Assembly (NCBI GenBank): GCA_903813345.2
Contig: CAIIXF020000001.1
Location: 12,605,915 to 12,669,914, forward strand
DNA from: Owenia fusiformis
Taxonomy: Eukaryota; Annelida; Polychaeta; Sabellida; Oweniidae
Direction of reading: 5' to 3'
DNA: 64,000 nt
Shown: positions 23,559 through 37,500 of the stretch, piece by piece
Numbering within the stretch: position 1 is the first letter of the stretch
Layout of the letters: each line of letters starts with the position of its first letter
Translations under genes and position numbers: made by a program
Notes under the pieces: model-generated
The model's input: only the letters and a program-made list of their open reading frames with translations
Databases searched by the model: none
What the model was told of the DNA's origin: nothing

Positions 23559-24142
23559 ATGTTTTTTAAATGCCCATTGAAAACCGAACAAATTCTTAAA
23601 TTGAATAGAGATATTGAACTAATCACTGGAAACCAATCTCAGTTCAGGACCCAGATGGACAAAATAAACCTTTACTTATTTGCTCACCCTTCACTTACTC
23701 AGGAACAAATTGACAATCTTTTATCAGTGGTGAGTTTATTTCTTATTGAGCATGCATAGATACATGTACTTGGAAGCTTGTCTACTATTGTTCTCAGTCT
23801 TACCACTCCTATCTCTACTGCTCTTCTCCCCTTGTTTCCTTCTCTTACATTATACTGTAGTACCATGAAGTCTTCTTTGTAATAATGACATATTTAGTTA
23901 TTTCCATTGTAATAAAGTATCATATGCTCTTTGTTATATCATGTGACAAAGTGCTTTGCTTGCTATAGGATAAGATTCAACTAAATATATTTGGCCATTA
24001 GGTATGCACTTTGTGATGTCATAAGAGAGAATTATTATTAAATTATGCTAAAATGCTGTCTCCTTTACTCTGTTTCTAAAAAAACGAGTTTGAAATCTTT
24101 TTGTTTATTCAGTGCAAACAAGAGGTGGATTCAAAGAGGTGA
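23559..24142 (+). CDS. Possible small gene or terminal exons, unknown product
   Basis: Exon 23559-23729 (ATG, FFKCPLKTEQILKLNRD) ends on TCAGTG|GTGAGT in phase 0. A good acceptor (TTTGTTTATTCAG) at 24112 continues the frame as CKQEVDSKR then TGA at 24140. The sequence around FAHPSLTQEQIDNLLSV looks like real soluble helical protein rather than random translation. A candidate acceptor (TTGTAATAG) just upstream of the ATG means 23559 may not be the true start and earlier exons may exist. Product length as drawn is 66 residues. I do not recognise the family. Confidence 0.4.
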
Positions 24143-25576
24143 ATGCAGGTGAATGTATCAGGACTATTTTATGAGTCATTTTTAAAGGTTGTAGTGCCTC
24201 CAAAAAAGGTATGTAGCAAAGTCTATCCATGGTGCATTTCAAAGGTTATCTTGAACATTTAAAATGTTGGGAGTTTAGGGCCCTGTAATATCCAAGTAAT
24301 GTTTCCACTCCATTAATCAACAAACACATTCATGTTCATTTCAAACTGCAAGTAATTAGTTTTTTATTACAGTTTCTCTTTGTAATAGTTCTTTGCATCC
24401 TTATAGATAAATCACATTTCACTCTATCTCTTAAATAGAGAGCACTTTGCATTTTGTGCCTCTTGCGTAATATTGCACCGAGCATGGGCGATGCCCTGGA
24501 CAATATATCAATAACTCTATTATATTTTTTTTTATTAAATAACACTGTCACCCAACACAACAACGTGGTTCGTGACATCACATACAGCAACCACATATAA
24601 AACATTCTGAAATTTTTCTCAAAAAAATAAATTCATTTTTCGAGTTCATATTTTCTTTTCACTATATATTTTGCATATAAGTTATGTCCATATTGCAACA
24701 ATGTATGTTGTGTATAAGTATATGAGAAAAGTACTGTACAGTTTTATATATATATATATATATATATGTTCCCCTTTAACATCTTAACTAACAATAGTAC
24801 ACAGGAGATCAATACATATTTGACATGAGCAAGTTATAATTTTTGTGTAAACATCAAAATAATTCTATCAAATTCAACACTAAAATGGATACACATTTAA
24901 TACTCTATTGTCTGATTGGCAAACTGAACCGTGTAATAACATTATCACTATCAATCAAAACAATTTTCGACATAATAAAAAAAATCTAGCAAAGTGAAGC
25001 TCTATGCTTCAGTTGATATGTCGTCATCACATGAAGGTCTGTCTCGAATTTGAACTAGGCATGATGCAACAGTCATTACATTTCCAGTATACAGTACTTA
25101 TATGACCTAATAATTATTCCCATCTCAGATTTCAAACCAAACTAAAAGATAAAAATAAATGAAAATTACATAACATTAAGGTTTGATAAAGGAGACAGGT
25201 TCTAGTTTCTAGCAGATGATACATATTAACATATTCTAACTCTATTCCATCCCATAATAACAATAACGACAAGTTTCTGGTTAGAACACACATGACCACA
25301 TTATAGGATAAACACCCATCCATGCTAAGCTCCCGGGTTGCATTTTTATTTTTATTTTTTAGAGTTTTCTGCTTATTATTTATATGGAGAGCGAAGCAGG
25401 AAGGATCATCCCCTGCTGAGAGAAGTATAACTAAAACTATTAGCTATATTCTAAGTCCTTATTCCAAGCTTGGATAACATACAAGAAGCTTGTTGTGAAA
25501 TGTTTCAATAGCACAATGCTTTACAGTGCCCAGTGTTGGTGACTAGGGTCCAGCGGTGCACGTGTAATCTAGTACG
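24143..25576. other. 3' flank of vigilin and of the small gene
   Basis: Contains a (TA)n microsatellite at about 24745-24768 and probably the vigilin 3' UTR next to the stop at 25577. T-rich runs at 25343-25360 would read AATAAA-like on the minus strand and could be its poly(A) signal. No further coding signal is seen; a minus-strand open frame at 24336-24605 looks random. Confidence 0.4.
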
Positions 25577-28500
25577 CTAGTGTTTGCGACTAGGGCCCCA
25601 TGAGACAGGTGGTTTGGTAGGGGCTACCTGGGACATCTCAGGGAATTCCTCATCATTATCCAGGTCGGGAGCAGCTGAGCTCCAAGGGGCTCCAGCAACA
25701 AAGTAGCCTTGCTGTTTCTGTTTGTTTGACTTGTCATCTTGCCTCTTTGGGGCAGTGTACTGCTCCATCATTATGGAATCATTGATATCTTGAAGCTGAA
25801 ATAACAAATAATAAAATTTAAAAAAAGATTATTAATGCTAGTTCCATAACATGTGTATCCATTTGAGGAATTTAATTAGGCCTAATTGATGGTCTCAAAT
25901 ATTCACATATTCAGCTTCTGATCTATACACACCAGCTAATATGATAAAATCAGATTTAAATGAATAAAGATTTTAGTGAAAACAATAAGACTCATGAATA
26001 TCTCCTAAGCAAATGATTGGATCCAATTGAGTTGTTAAATTTAAGTTTAACAAGTCAAACATACATATTCTTCCTCGAGCAGAAGCAGTTGATCTTTGCA
26101 GTCTTCCACATCATCCTCAGCTCCAGACACAACCACGATGTTCTGATCAGCTGCTGAAGCTGGAGGGAACTTGATATCTACACGATAGTCATCCATGATC
26201 TTGCGAATGTTACGTCCCTTGCCACCAATTAGACGACGGTGAACACGGCTATCAATAGACACCTCTACGGAATACATGTCCTCCTGTAAGATTATAACAT
26301 ACATGAGTAAAACAAAGAATGTGAATGAGCATAACATGTGGTGGTGACATAACATGCAAAATGGGAAAATTAGATAAATGAATTAATAATTGTTGATAAA
26401 CAATACAATGCATTTAATAAATAAGCCTACCAGATCCTTCACAATCTTCAAAATGTCAGCTTCTGCAGCTTTAGCATTCTCTTCATAGCCGGTGATGGTG
26501 ATCACTTCTTGTTTCTCGCTGCCTCTATCAGGGAACTGAATATTAACATCATTGTCCGTGCGAATCTTGTTGACAACAGCACCGCGACGTCCAATGATCT
26601 TTGGGTGATAAATTGGGTCTACCGTTACATCTAGCTGGAAACTTTTCAGTTCCTAAAATACCCAGAATGTAGATGTTTCATTATCATAGTATAACGGATA
26701 ACTTTCAGATATATATTACACATGTAAGGCCTCAACACAGCATAGGCCCAGTCATACAGTTTTGCACCAATCTTAACTCCTTTCAAGTGGTTTTTGGCCA
26801 ACATTGTCAAATGTGAAACCCCTGGAATTTTTTGAAAAGTGAACCCCTTTGGCAAAAGTGGATTACAGGCCTGCACAGTAAGTTAGTAACAACACACAAT
26901 GACAATAGCTATGCATTCTACCAAGAACACTCTATCCACACCGATTTCTCTCTCAATGTTATATTCCATTTGTACACTACACCTGGAATAATTTAACAAT
27001 AGAAGACCAATATATTAATCCAATAGTATAGAGCTCTCAAAGATTATCCGTAATCTAAATGCAGGTACAATTATTACATATACCCAATAACAATACCATT
27101 GGATTAAGGATTATGACCAGTACAGTACAAGTAGATGTTATTATAGAAATTCTAGAAACTTGACTAAGATGTGAATAAAAAGTGAGTTGGTGCAATAAGG
27201 CTGAGGCTAGAAGATGGCCATTCAAATTAGCAACATAAGTAAAATATTTGCCTCTCCAGGTATATACTTGACTACAATAATATGCTGGCAAATAATTTTT
27301 TTTTTGAAATTTGATGGAAAAACAGGATGTCTGAAAACAAGTAAAAGACATCACAGAGAAATATTCCATACTAATAGAATTGACAAAAGAAAATCAAACA
27401 TTGTCATTGAACAAGGACATCTTCCACGGCTTCTGGAGGAGACAGAACAAGGAACACCAAGAAAGACATTAGTCTTAGGAAATCATAAACCGCATCAAGC
27501 ACCAAAACTGTTGACAATTTTTACAACATTTTCTGAGCATGACAAATCAATGTTTGGAATTCAAAATAACACAATTTGCAATTTTGCACATTTTCCTGGA
27601 AAGATTACAAATCTGGTTGTGTTTGTGACTGAAAGTTTCCATCAGAATCGTCCAATCAAATGTTCACATACCTGTTTGAATGACACAATATGTGATACAG
27701 TACATCCGAAGTGGAGCATTATTCATCTTAACAAAACTCTTATGCCAAATGGCAAGAGACCAATCCTGAAATCAATGTTTCTTGAAGTACAGCGGCAGTT
27801 TAGTTCAGAGTTTTATATGTACACTAACAATGACATCTTGTTTCACACTGACAGACTGCTCAACAGTCTGAAAACCATCAGTGTGCATACAAAGACTGAG
27901 AAAATGAAGAATTACCTCATAACTGGAGGTAGAAGAAATGAGAAATTCTACGATCCAACAAAACAAGCTACAAAAATCTTAAAATCTGGCAAAGATGATG
28001 AAATAATGCAAATAAGCAGAACAGCACAAAAAATGAACGGAAATGATAAGGAATATCTTATCACAGGGAGGGACTCGTTTCCCTGGAAATCAATTCCAAA
28101 CTTTGTGATTGGTGCACCATTTTACGCAGATTGGCTGATCCTATACTGCAACAAGCTATATACTGCAACATTTGATGTGTCATACACTACAATGGCTATA
28201 CACCAAGAAGGCCAAGAGCTTGCTGATAAACACACGCAAATGACAACCAGTCTCGACAACATCAATGCTGATATCTTCAAACGCTTTGTTAAACATGAAT
28301 ATAACATAAAACAAAGTAATTTGAAATGTTGTACCTACAGAACATTGTTTAAGAAGGATTTCAGATTTTATGTACAGAAAAATCCATTGTTCATTTCAAA
28401 AAACTGTATTTTGAAAGACATGCAACTTCCTAATCCAGGTTGAAACACATGCTCAAAATGTTGAGAATAATTGTTTTTCATGTGGAGAACAATTGTTTAT

Positions 28501-31500
28501 TGTCATGCTGACAAGTGTTTTTCATGTAGAAAACTAGTGTATATTGTGTAATGTAAACATTAAATGAATATTCAGACTGAAACAAAATTAAAATGTTTTT
28601 GATCTGTCAAAAGTACATATTATATATGCACAGCTATTGTTAGTAATATTAATTTTTCGCTTCTCTCTTCTTTTGAACGCAATGAAACATTTCTCAGGTC
28701 TCAGCATTTACTTACAATACAAACAATTCACTCACAAATACACCATAAAAAAACACACACACATTACATAGAGCTTTCTTAATATTACTCACTCTGTCTT
28801 CCCTCTCCTTCTCCAGAACTTCAATCTTCTCCAAAAGAGCAGCCTTGGCTTTTTCCACAGCAGCTGGTGCGCCACTGACCTTTACTACCTCAGACTTAGC
28901 CATGGCTGGGGGGATGGATATGCTAACATCAAACTCTTCCATCATCTTGCGCACATCTCGTCCCTTCTGGCCAATGATGAATCGATGGAAGTCATATGGT
29001 ACCATCACCTCTTCAGTTACTGGGACAAGGTCCTGAAAAATTGGATCAATTTCTGATGTCAACAATTTATGGAGACCTTATTGGAATAATATATCCAAAT
29101 ATATGTGACTCATCAATGACAAACAGCATGAAACTCATAATTTATGAACTTTATCTACTTGTAAAAGTTGCATTATATTCATCCGAGATCGAACTTTAAG
29201 TCATGGGCTGGGTACACAAATATATCCCAAATCTAAATGAGAGAAATGTGAATTAACATCATATACAAGTGGTGAATGTCATATCAAGTGTTTTTGTGTA
29301 CAAGTTCTGCTGTACCTTGAGAGCTTGACTAGCTGCCTCACATTTTTCCTTCTGGCCAGTGATGAGGATAATGTCACACTTGCGTGGTGTGGCGACATCA
29401 CCTTCACTGCTGACAGAGTTAGAGTCACCGTTGACAGTTGGCTCCTCACCATCTACACTCTCAGCCGCTACATCACCTGTAAATACACATTTTAATATAT
29501 GTTTGAAATACATAATTTTTTTTGTCTTTTTTGATTAAGTTATTATCTCAAGATCGGTAAATAAAAATGGAAAAATCGATACCTGTTACATTTAAGCGAT
29601 TGCAAACAAGAATGGTTTCTCAGTTTCAAGGTCAACGCTTATTGGTTAAGGTCATCTTAAGGTCAAAGGTTTATATGTAGGTATTTGGCAGTTTAAGGCC
29701 CTCAGAACTGGAGGATTGCTAGTTTCTGTAAAATTGTGATAGAAATATTCCAAGTTTTGAGTTAAAACAAGTAACTTACCATCACCACCACCATTCTGGG
29801 CAGGGGGAGGGATAGGTCTATCAGGGAACTTGATGCCAACATCATGGTCCTTGGTGATTTGTTGCACCTTTGAGCCCTTGGCTCCCATCACTGTGCGGTG
29901 ATACTTCTGCTCAATGACACACTCAATGGTCACTTGGGAAGCCTGGAACATACAGAAAAATCAAGGTGTAAAATATAGCCTACAGTGGCATTTGAACCTG
30001 TTTGTATGAGGGATTATCTTATGTTCAATTGCCTCACTCACTCACTGACCTGGAAAGGTCAATATGAAATATAATAACTCAAATAAATTTATTAGAGGTA
30101 TCATTACCTTTATTTTATAATATAACTGGGCAAAGTAATAGTATGGGACAATAATAAAATGTCAAACCAATAGTAGCTTTTCACCTGATAAACAAATAAA
30201 GTGAATCTTACCAGATCACTCACGATCTCAAGAATGCGATCCTTTGCTCCCTCTACACAATTCTTGGCCCCCTTCAGTACGACTCTGTCACTCTTGACCC
30301 CACTACGTGGGAAGCTGACAGACACACCACCAAAGTCTTCTTCAATTTGACGCAGAACTTCACCACGACGTGCGACAAAGTGTCGATGGTATTTGCTATC
30401 AACATTGATTTCAACTTCAGCAACATTCTCCTACAAATCAGATTTATAAATTTCAATTACTAGGGATTTCATACTATTTTAAGACAACCTTTACTCAAAT
30501 ACAGATAATTAGTAGATTTCCAGAAAGGAAACATAGATTAATTCTGAAATAAAGTCATATGCAAAAATATACCTCTAATTCAAACATTTTCTAGTTCAAA
30601 TTGGTAATCATTATTTTAATTTTTTTTGTCAACATTCACCTATTACAGGGCGTTCAATAAGTATTGCTAATTTTGCTCTAACTTTTGTTCTGTTTGCTTT
30701 TTCTTCATGAAACTTTCACAACATAAGATACACATATACTTTATTCTATCAAAGTTTCAGGACAATCGAGCCAGTACTATTAAAGTTATGGTTACTCAGG
30801 TAACCAGTATCATGGATATGCGGGGCAAATTTCTGACGTCACTTTGGACGACATTTTGAGTGTTGAAAGCAGTATCATTTTATGCCGTTTAACTCTTGGG
30901 ATATGCAGTGCAGTTATAAATAATCCGTTCCAGAGTCACTTCATGATCCATATTAACTTCTGAGGTGCTCAAAACAGGCAGGTACCCTTAACAATGCCTT
31001 AACGTCAATGCACAGTTGCTGTCTGGCGACCCACTCTTGGTACACATTTTTGAAGCCACCCTTAAAGTGTGTGGTTAGGGAGGTGTTCGCTGCAGTTATC
31101 AGCTGATTGAGGTTCTGGTGCGATATTCCCCTCAGATCCCTTTTCACTGAGGCAAATACAACAAAATCAAGAGGGGCCTTATCTAAAAATATGCTACGTG
31201 GGGCAATGCTTCCACGCTAAGCTCTGTTATTGTATTTATATAGGAGAGTAGAGGATCTGTGAGCAGGGGCGTTATCCTGGTGGACCGTATATGTCGATAT
31301 TGCTCTTCGAGGATGTTGAAGTGTGGCTAGGGATGTGCAGTGTTCACTGCAGACATCCGCTGATTGAGATTCTAGACTCTAGTGCAATATTCCTCTCAAA
31401 TCTCTTTTCACCGCTGTTAGATAATACATATAATTCAACTGACAACATCAAGATTTGACCATATCAACTGTTTTTATTCATCAAAGTGTTTATTTGATGT

Positions 31501-34500
31501 ATAACAATAATTCATTATGTAAACCCTTAAGGTTGCCCCACGTATCCTTAACAATGGTTACCCTAGTAACCATAACTTTGTCAATTCTAAGTCGGTTGTC
31601 CAGAAATTTGGATAGAATAAGGTCAGATATGTGTTGCTTATGTTGTAAAAGTTTCATGGAGAAATATGCAACATTACAAAAGTTATAACAAAATTAGCAA
31701 TACTTATTGAACGCCATACAAGCCACAAAACATGTTAATTTACACATGATGCAAAAATAACTGATTACTCTTACCAGTTGCTTGATAAGGGTTTCGAGTT
31801 GAGCTTTTGCTGCTGCAACTTGGTCTTCCTTCCCGATGATGACAATGGTTTCCTTATCTGGATCATCATTTGAAGGGAAAACTACCCGAGCTCCTGTATT
31901 GTCCCGAACCTTTCTGATGTTGACTCCACCTCGACCAATCAGGAACTTGTGGAAATTTGGCTCCGCTTTCACCTCAGCACTGTGGCTTGACTCTTTCTGT
32001 AAATCAAATAACAGTTCTTTTACTCAGCAGGAAAATGAGGGAAAAATAAATCATGAATTGTAACAATAAGAGGACTGAATTCCAGTTTATATTACCCTTT
32101 GTGCTGAACTCACTAAATTACTCTTAAATTTCACCACTCAAATCAACAGCAATTTTGTCTCATGTTTAAATAAGTTAATGTACAGTCAGCATAAGCAAAC
32201 TGCAAAATGATTGATCCAAGTTAGAGGATAGTGTAATACTGTAGGTGTTTACACCAAAATTGGACATTGTTAACTAGATAACGGCAACTCCGCGGAGTAG
32301 CAAATCCCAACGAACAAAATATCAATTACCGAATTCCAATCAATTATACTCATTACTTTGGTTAAAATTGAAAAAATTAGATTTTAGAATTGTGAATTCC
32401 TGCAAAGCAGCCATTTTGAATTTTATGAGGTACAAATCTGAAAAATAATACCATAATTGTGATCTACTCCAAAATTCCTTCAATTTGAGTATAATAAAGC
32501 CATACTTTGAAGGGATCGAAAAATTATTGCAAAATCGTAGATTAGACGGCCATTTTGAATCTTACGAGGCTCAAATAAGAAAAAAGATACAATATTTGCA
32601 ATCTACTCTTAATTGCCTTTCATTTGAGTATAATAAAGCTATACTTCAGAAAGATCTAAAAATTAGCGAAAATTTCTGTTTTCCTGTCCCCCCCACACGG
32701 TCCCTGGGGGTCAGGATGAAAAACACGGAATATATGTGAAATAGATGAATGTTCTGAATATACTACCAAAATTTCAAACAATAATATTAATTACTTTGGT
32801 TTAGAATGAAAAATTTATGATTTTTGCGAAAAAGTCCCGTCATTTTTAAAGTGGCAGCCATCTTGAAAAAAACTAGTATTTGAGTTATCTTCCGGACAGA
32901 CGGACGGACTGACTGACTGACTGACGGATGGACGGCTTCACTATATCCCTACCGAACTTCGTTCGTTGGGATAATTACCTTATCAGCAGCTCTTTCCTCC
33001 AGTTCAACTCTTGCTCTCTCTACATCCTCAATGGGGCCCCGGATCACCACCTTGTCACTGCTTGATCCCTCTGGTGGAAACCTAATGATGACACCACCGC
33101 ATTCCTGGGCTATGGCACGAATCAGATGACCCTTAGCACCAATGATGGTGTTGTGGAACTTGTGAGGAATCTCTATAGTAAGCTCTTTGATGTTGGCCTA
33201 GAAAATTAGTATTAAAATACATGTATTCAATGATAAAAATCTATTAGATCCTTTATTGGGATTTTGTTGCTGATAACCTCACTACAAAATGATAAACTTA
33301 CAAAGTGCTGTTATAATTTGTACATGTGAATCAAAAGTATGACATTAAATTTACTTACCAATTCTTTTTGAATTGCTTCAATTTTGACCTTTGCAGCATC
33401 AACATTAGCTTTTTTACCCGTAATAACGATGACATCACTATCGCTGTTTTCACTTGGCAGATCAATACGCGTGTCAGTGTCATCACGTATGCGCCTGATG
33501 TTAGCTCCACCTTTCCCAATGACATTTTTGTGGAATTGCTTGAATATGTGAACTTCAGACTGGTAGTTTACAGCAATCTAAAATATGAATGTCAACATGA
33601 TTTAGAGAAATGTTACAAGGGATCCTACTCTGTGTAATGTAATTTAGCAATGGCTCACAAATTCATTTTCAATTTTTCAACTATAACTCTGATATATATC
33701 AAAAAAGTGAACCGCATTTTGACAACTATTTTCTCAACAATATTTATAGCACTTTTTAATGATACTCTATAGTTCCTCAACAAAAATTTTCGAACAATTG
33801 CCCTTGCCTATTGCTGAGAAAATACTCAAATTAAAAATTGGGTTTGCCTACTTTGCACACTGCATGTCAGGGAGTTTGACATGTAAGTACCTGTTTAGAA
33901 GCTTATAGATATGTCAAGAGAGAACATACCATATTGTACTGATTTCTTACCAATTCTTGCTGGAGGTTTTGCATATACTTGGCACACTTTTCAACATCTG
34001 TTTTGGGCCCTAGAAGAGTGACAACATCAGTTTTCTTGCCAGGTTCAGGGAACTTCACTTGTACTTGGTTGAATTTATCACGAATCTCTTTGATTTTATC
34101 ACCCTTAGCCCCGATTATATTTTTATGGAAGCGCTGTTCAATCAGAATGTCCTTGGTACGTTCATTCTCCTACAAAAAAGGCAATGCATAAACATTAAGT
34201 AGGGCATGTCCTATGAAAAGTTCAGAGTCAGATTTTCATTTATATTAATTTAGACTAACTAGCAACTCTGAGGTGGTACGATACGAAACGAGTTCAAACT
34301 TTTCACACCATTAAAACAAAACAAAGCTGCAAAAATGATTTCTTTTGTGTGTGCAAATAAATCAATCAATTCACGAGGGTATAGTAATTATAGCCTCTCA
34401 AAACAGCCAAAAGGCAATGGAAATTGTGGGTGAAGTAAACTTGGATGTAAAAAGTGCATGAACTCACCATTCTCTGGACCATTTCCAGTAGTTTATCCTT

Positions 34501-37500
34501 AGCTTGTTTCACACCACTCGGGTCCCCCTCGATACGGATAACCTTGCTGTTCTCCGTGTCAGATGGGATCCGGATGGACACACCTGTTTCATTTTTGATT
34601 TGCCCAACTGAAAACACAACGCAATGTTCTTAGTTTTTGGTCAGACTTAAACCTCATAAATTTAGTCAGTCCCCAATCTAGGATAATGTTGGTAAGTACA
34701 AAATACTAATTTTTGTATAGACAGGTTCTTTATGTCCACACTCAAACTTTGTTTGGTGAAACTGACATTAATAGATAGAAGAAGGGTTAAATTCTTCATT
34801 GTTCTAACCCAAGCAGTTGTAAGAAACAAGATTTTCCAAAAGGACAGGCGAAATCCTCTACATTATAAAAATTGGAAAACAATATAAATAAATATACTTA
34901 CCATTGGCACCTCCTTTACCAATGATGTGGCGATGGTATTTCTGGTCGATTTCAATCTCGGCAAAGTCCATTCGTGTCAACTACAATTACAACAATCACA
35001 TTTCAATAAATTGAAACATGTAGAAGTAAACACATATATAAAGTAATATGAAACATACCCTTAATAATGATTGAAAATTGCATTACATTATTGGACAAAA
35101 AGAGCCTCGGGTATTTTACTTATATAATAGTTTACGCTCATTAAATTAAGAAGGCGTATTGAAAACTGACATAATCTCAATCAAAAAGTGATGTTCAAAC
35201 AGAGGTGACAGCAATGTATTTGTACAATAACTAGTAACAAAACATACATTCAACTTACAGGGCAAAGTACAAAGAGGGATACACATTATGTCAGATGCAA
35301 TTTTCAATTTCATATCATAACTTTTATACTGCTTTATTTTCTTCATCAAATGAAAATAAACTGATTATTCAGAGTATAAAATGGGAAAAATGTGCGACAT
35401 TATATAACCCTTTATTTTGCATTTTGACGAACTATCGTTTGCATTAGAGGAATGTGCATTCATATCAACTCTACCTCAGCCATGATTGCAAAAAGACCGG
35501 AAATGTAACCATTCTTATCTCACTAGGGCACAAATGAAACCACACTCTATTAGGAATCTTATCAGTACAGATCACATATGGTAACTTCACATTTAGAATT
35601 CATTTTATAACACGTGAACGACATTATTGGCCACCATAATATTAATTAAAAGTTAACAATTAAAAGTTTGCCAATGACCGACTTCATCAGATTACTAGAA
35701 TATTTATATATACTTTTTCAAAAAGATTGATATTTATTTATTTATTTTTATATTAAAAAATTCCCAGATTTTTCTTTTGTAATTAGTGTGTATATCATCG
35801 CTTTTTAACTTCATTATGATTCAATTACCTTAAATGAACATATCAAAATTATATCGTATGGTGACATATCAACCAGCTATCAGCCAATCAAAATGGAGGA
35901 TTTCAACAAGGCGTGTAATAATCATACATACTAGGTCTTTTGTAATCTCCTCCAATGCTTTCCTTGCCTCTTCAACCTGCTCAGGTGGACCCTCTACAAT
36001 AATCTTGGCATCACCCTCAGTGAACTCAATATGCACCTAAAACATAAGTGGCATTGTGTATCAACTCAATGTCTGTGTGTATTGTGTCAAGGAAATAACT
36101 TATCTATGATATTTAGAAAGGTGAAACCATTTCAACAGTCATGGAGGATTTCAAGCTGGCTACCAATGTGTTGATAGCCAGACAGCAAGAAAAGTGGGAG
36201 ATGATAAAATCACACATAGTTAGGCAAGGTGTGTCTGATTCCAGCCAATCCGAACACAGTATTTCACATGACAGCAGTGCATAAAATAATCAATTATGCA
36301 CTCAAGGTCACTAGTAAACAGTTGCCATGGTGATAAATGGACTTTTCAGATTCGATTTGATGACTTGCCAACTTGACACTTGCAAAAAATTCCATTACAA
36401 ATGTGTTCTTTTGGTGATTTTGTTCATATTAAATGATTTTGTTGAAAATATTTTGCAATTTGTGAAAATAATTTAAGCCTAAGACGCAATGCATTGTAGC
36501 TGCTTCATTCCGCTCAGGCGTTCTTTCCCAAACTTTGCATTCCCGCTGCGCGATCATGCAAAGATTTGGAAACAACACCTTCATGGTATGATTCAGCAAA
36601 CAATGCACTGAGTCCAGGGCTTAAATCCTTAAACCATGTGAGCTAATAATAAAAAGGACCAATCTTGAATAACAACCATTTTTATTAATTGAAAATTTTC
36701 AAAGTGATTAATATAATATGCTCAATTTGCATATTATTGCTACAACAAATTAACTCATTAATTAACAAATTAACAATTCACACATGTTCTTCTCTCATTA
36801 TTGATGATTAAGTCCATACCTTGGGAAGATCTGCAGTGATCTTGTTAACAGTGGCTCCCTTACGTCCAATGATGAATCTATGAAGCCAGGCAGGTGCATC
36901 AACCTCAGCAATAACGATGCTGTTGGCCTTAATTAAAATAGTTCTAGATCATCAACTGTGCAATATTATGACACATCTCAGATCAATAATGAAACAAAAT
37001 ACAATGTCGTTATTAAGTATACTGTATTATACTTAATTTTAATTCAGAGACGCTTTAAATACCAAGTGTAAAATTTTTTTATAAAAATTTAATCTGTGAA
37101 AGTGGAAAGATCGGTGGAAATATCTGACCCACCAATTTTTTTAAAGTGACTTGCAAACTTCCAAAAAATGATGCCAAACAGAAATACTAAGAATCTAGAA
37201 TGTAAAAGGTAAAGCACAAGCAAAACTATTTAGCCAATCAGGAATATATTTGACATATATAGTATAATGTACCTTTGAATAGACCAGGGTGAGTGCTGGT
37301 CCCAGTTTGTCCTGCTCTCCCCTCAGTGTGATTGTATTGGAGTTGCTCTCTGGTGGAGGGACCTCCACACTCACTCCAGTAGCTGCAAGAATCTCAGAGA
37401 GATTGGTACCACGGGGTCCAATCACATACTTATGCTGTGATTTGCGCACCTCTACTGATACAGGCTGGCATAGGCGTTTCTACAAAACAGGACCATTAAA

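Noticed and set aside
24336-24605. Minus-strand open frame of 89 codons
   Set aside because: Composition looks random and it lies in the flank of two other genes; no recognisable domain.
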